A stretch of DNA of 17,576 nt from Gracilaria caudata. Lineage: Eukaryota > Rhodophyta > Florideophyceae > Gracilariales > Gracilariaceae. Where the stretch lies: NCBI GenBank assembly GCA_030374735.1, contig JASCIV010000525.1, positions 1 to 17,576 of the forward strand, in the 5' to 3' direction. How positions within the stretch are numbered: the stretch's first letter is position 1; each line of letters opens with the position of its first letter. The translations under genes and the position numbers were made by a program. This document shows, piece by piece, positions 16,240 through 17,576 of the stretch. The notes under the pieces are model-generated. The model saw nothing but the letters and a program-made list of their open reading frames with translations. It was not told the origin of the DNA and made no database searches.

Positions 16240-17345
16240 GATAAATGAAATTACATGTGAAAGTTGAGTTGATGGCGCTATTCAGTTTGATTGGTGCAGA
16301 CTCTGCACTGCAGAGCAAGATATTACGGAGGGGGCAAACGGACAAAAACAACCCAAGGCCAGCAACGCAACCAACCAGTGACCGACTGGTGACCCAAGGC
16401 CACAGGTTGACAACAACTTTAAAATTACAATTACTTTCCACACCAACCAATTTCTTCTCCATAACGACAAAAACACTGCTAAACTTCAAAAACTTCTTCA
16501 ATAACATGAAAATTGATAAAAAACATGAATCGACAAAACCAATCGAAGTCTTCTTCCAACAAACCACCTAAAACTTCTACACATTCTGTTTGATGGAAAA
16601 GCGATCTTGCCTTTAATACGTCACAATCTTTTTCAAAATCTATTCCAAACACTTATCAAAAACAAGTAGCAAACAAAACAAAGCTTACAAAAAACTGAGA
16701 CGCATTAACGTCTAAGTTAACTTCAGAATCATTTTCTTTCTCTTGATATAGTTCCTTTGAGATTGAATGTCTTTCAATGTTGCAAAGCAAAACAATCCTT
16801 TTTTGCGCTTTGCATTATAACTTGGTAAAAACATCTTTAGCAGTTGTGCGTAAACAATGAATTCCTTACCCATCAGATGCTTCAATACTGACGAAAATGG
16901 ACTTTCCAATAGTTCTTGCACAAAATATTCAAGAGTAATATGTTCATTTTGCAAAGCGGAAGGCAACAAAGGCGAGAAAAGAACTTTGTCTTCAATTAAC
17001 ACTTTCGTGATAGTCGAGAGGTCTGTGCACGTGAGGATAAGAACCATCGTAGTTCAAAGTTGTACACAGTTTGGAAAACTAAAATCACTATAAACATGTC
17101 AACTCAGTTCATTGGAGAAAATGATACCGATCGTTCTTAGCAAATAAATCCAAGTACGAAATTTGTACTTAACATGGAATGCAAGGAGTTCAAGGCGGGC
17201 TTTCAAATGGTCTCGTACGGAAACAAGAGCCATTATCTGCATTATGATGCGAACGATGCTTACTAAATAAACATCTAATTGAAGGTTGTAACGAAAAGGT
17301 GCCATTCGTGCCTAATTCGATGGTCCACAATTTTAGTGTACCTTT
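16240..17345. other. AT-rich segment without a recognised gene
   Basis: About 1.1 kb, clearly more AT-rich than the rest of the window. Minus-strand open frames of 119, 111 and 68 codons (16208-16567, 16712-17047, 17099-17305) and a plus-strand frame (16245-16571) match no family I know. Their Lys/Phe/Leu/Ile content is what AT-rich DNA gives by chance. On the minus strand this is downstream of the C48-like fragment, so it may be its 3' flank or the interior of a decayed mobile element. Confidence 0.45.
16295..16402. repeat. Cluster of short inverted and direct repeats
   Basis: TGCAGA-C-TCTGCA (16295-16307) is immediately followed by CTGCAG. ACCCAAGGCCA occurs at 16351-16361 and again at 16392-16402. 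Between the copies lies the inverted repeat ACCAGT-GACCG-ACTGGT (16374-16390). The cluster lies in otherwise simple AT-rich sequence. Confidence 0.5.
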
Positions 17346-17576
17346 TCATGTAGCTCTTTTCACAAACAGTTTATTTGCAAATCTACAGCGATAATTATCA
17401 ACATCTGCTTGAGTAAATGAGTATTCTAAACCCAATAAAGCATATCGGCCGGCCATCAACACAAACACACCACTATTTTTCCCAAATACTTGTTGCGGGA
17501 ATGTAAGATCATATCCCGCAAAGGTATACTTTCCGGCCCATGAGACACTTGACTGGTAGAGCAGATAGGTTGTTAG
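17346..17576 (-). CDS. Partial Ulp1/SENP-like (C48) peptidase C-terminus, catalytic Cys replaced
   Basis: 76 codons and a TGA, running off the right edge of the window, with no in-frame stop. The segment FPQQVFGKNSGVFVLMAG, then YSFTQADVDNYR, follows the C-terminal pattern of Ulp1/SENP deSUMOylating peptidases: PQQ with the oxyanion Gln, then (D)CG(V/M)F, then a helix and FTQ-x3-(M/V)-x2-(Y/F)R. At the nucleophile position the family has Asp-Cys-Gly; here it reads Asn-Ser-Gly (Ser35 of the fragment), so normal cysteine-protease chemistry is not expected. The catalytic His and Asp would lie upstream, outside the window. Ulp1-like domains occur both in host SUMO proteases and in DNA transposons (some MULE and CACTA elements). 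The AT-rich surroundings and the A16 tract favour a mobile or decayed copy, but a host pseudo-enzyme is possible. A 29-base hairpin at 17493-17521 lies within the coding frame. Confidence 0.55.
   Translation of the reverse strand, partial: LTTYLLYQSSVSWAGKYTFAGYDLTFPQQVFGKNSGVFVLMAGRYALLGLEYSFTQADVDNYRCRFANKLFVKRAT

Noticed and set aside
16208..17305. Short ORFs in the AT-rich segment as real genes
   Set aside because: ORFs on both strands overlap, show no recognisable domains and have residue content expected of AT-rich noncoding DNA.
17493..17521. Hairpin TTGCGGGA/TCCCGCAA as an E2F pair or terminator
   Set aside because: It falls inside the C48-like coding frame, encoding AGYDLTFPQQ, so the repeat is probably incidental to codons.

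Overview
This is nuclear DNA from a eukaryote with a compact, intron-poor genome. Genes lie 80-800 bases apart on both strands. Most are single open frames. Only two introns are well supported, of 101 and 146 nt, both GT...AG with CTAAC-type branch sites. The gene set includes a topoisomerase VI B subunit, a Vip1-type inositol pyrophosphate kinase, a five-BRCT checkpoint protein, an AMPK-beta-type glycogen-binding protein and a DUF2237 protein with an N-terminal targeting-like leader. Topoisomerase VI B fits the plant/alga side of the tree, and low intron density fits a unicellular red alga. That placement is inference; no plastid gene or rRNA is present to prove it.

Layout. 1-1819: C2H2 zinc-finger gene (+), very GC-rich. 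2156-4261: TOP6B (+). 4344-5462: alpha/beta hydrolase (-), convergent with TOP6B. 5997-8105: five-BRCT protein of the TopBP1/Dpb11 type (-). It shares a 765-bp divergent promoter, containing a perfect E2F-type palindrome, with a second alpha/beta hydrolase (+, 8871-9925) whose last short exon supplies the catalytic histidine. 10324-10917: CBM48-only AMPK-beta-like protein (-). 11509-12048: DUF2237 protein (-), divergent from the Vip1/PPIP5K kinase (+, 12347-13557, two exons). 13775-14062: unidentified small ORF (-). 14148-15950: NELF-C/D (TH1) homologue (-). From about 16,220 the sequence turns AT-rich after a run of 16 T. It ends in a partial gene (-, 17346-17576) that runs off the window and resembles the C-terminus of a Ulp1/SENP (C48) peptidase with Ser where the catalytic Cys should be.

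The genes do not form one pathway. Several concern chromosomes and transcription (TOP6B, TopBP1-like, NELF-C/D, zinc finger); others concern energy or phosphate signalling (CBM48/AMPK-beta-like, Vip1 kinase). I see no CRISPR array, rRNA, tRNA or operon-like system, and no convincing new multi-gene system. The points most worth checking are the NELF-C/D gene in an apparent alga, the kinase-only Vip1, the E2F palindrome at the checkpoint gene, and the AT-rich segment with the Cys-less C48 remnant.
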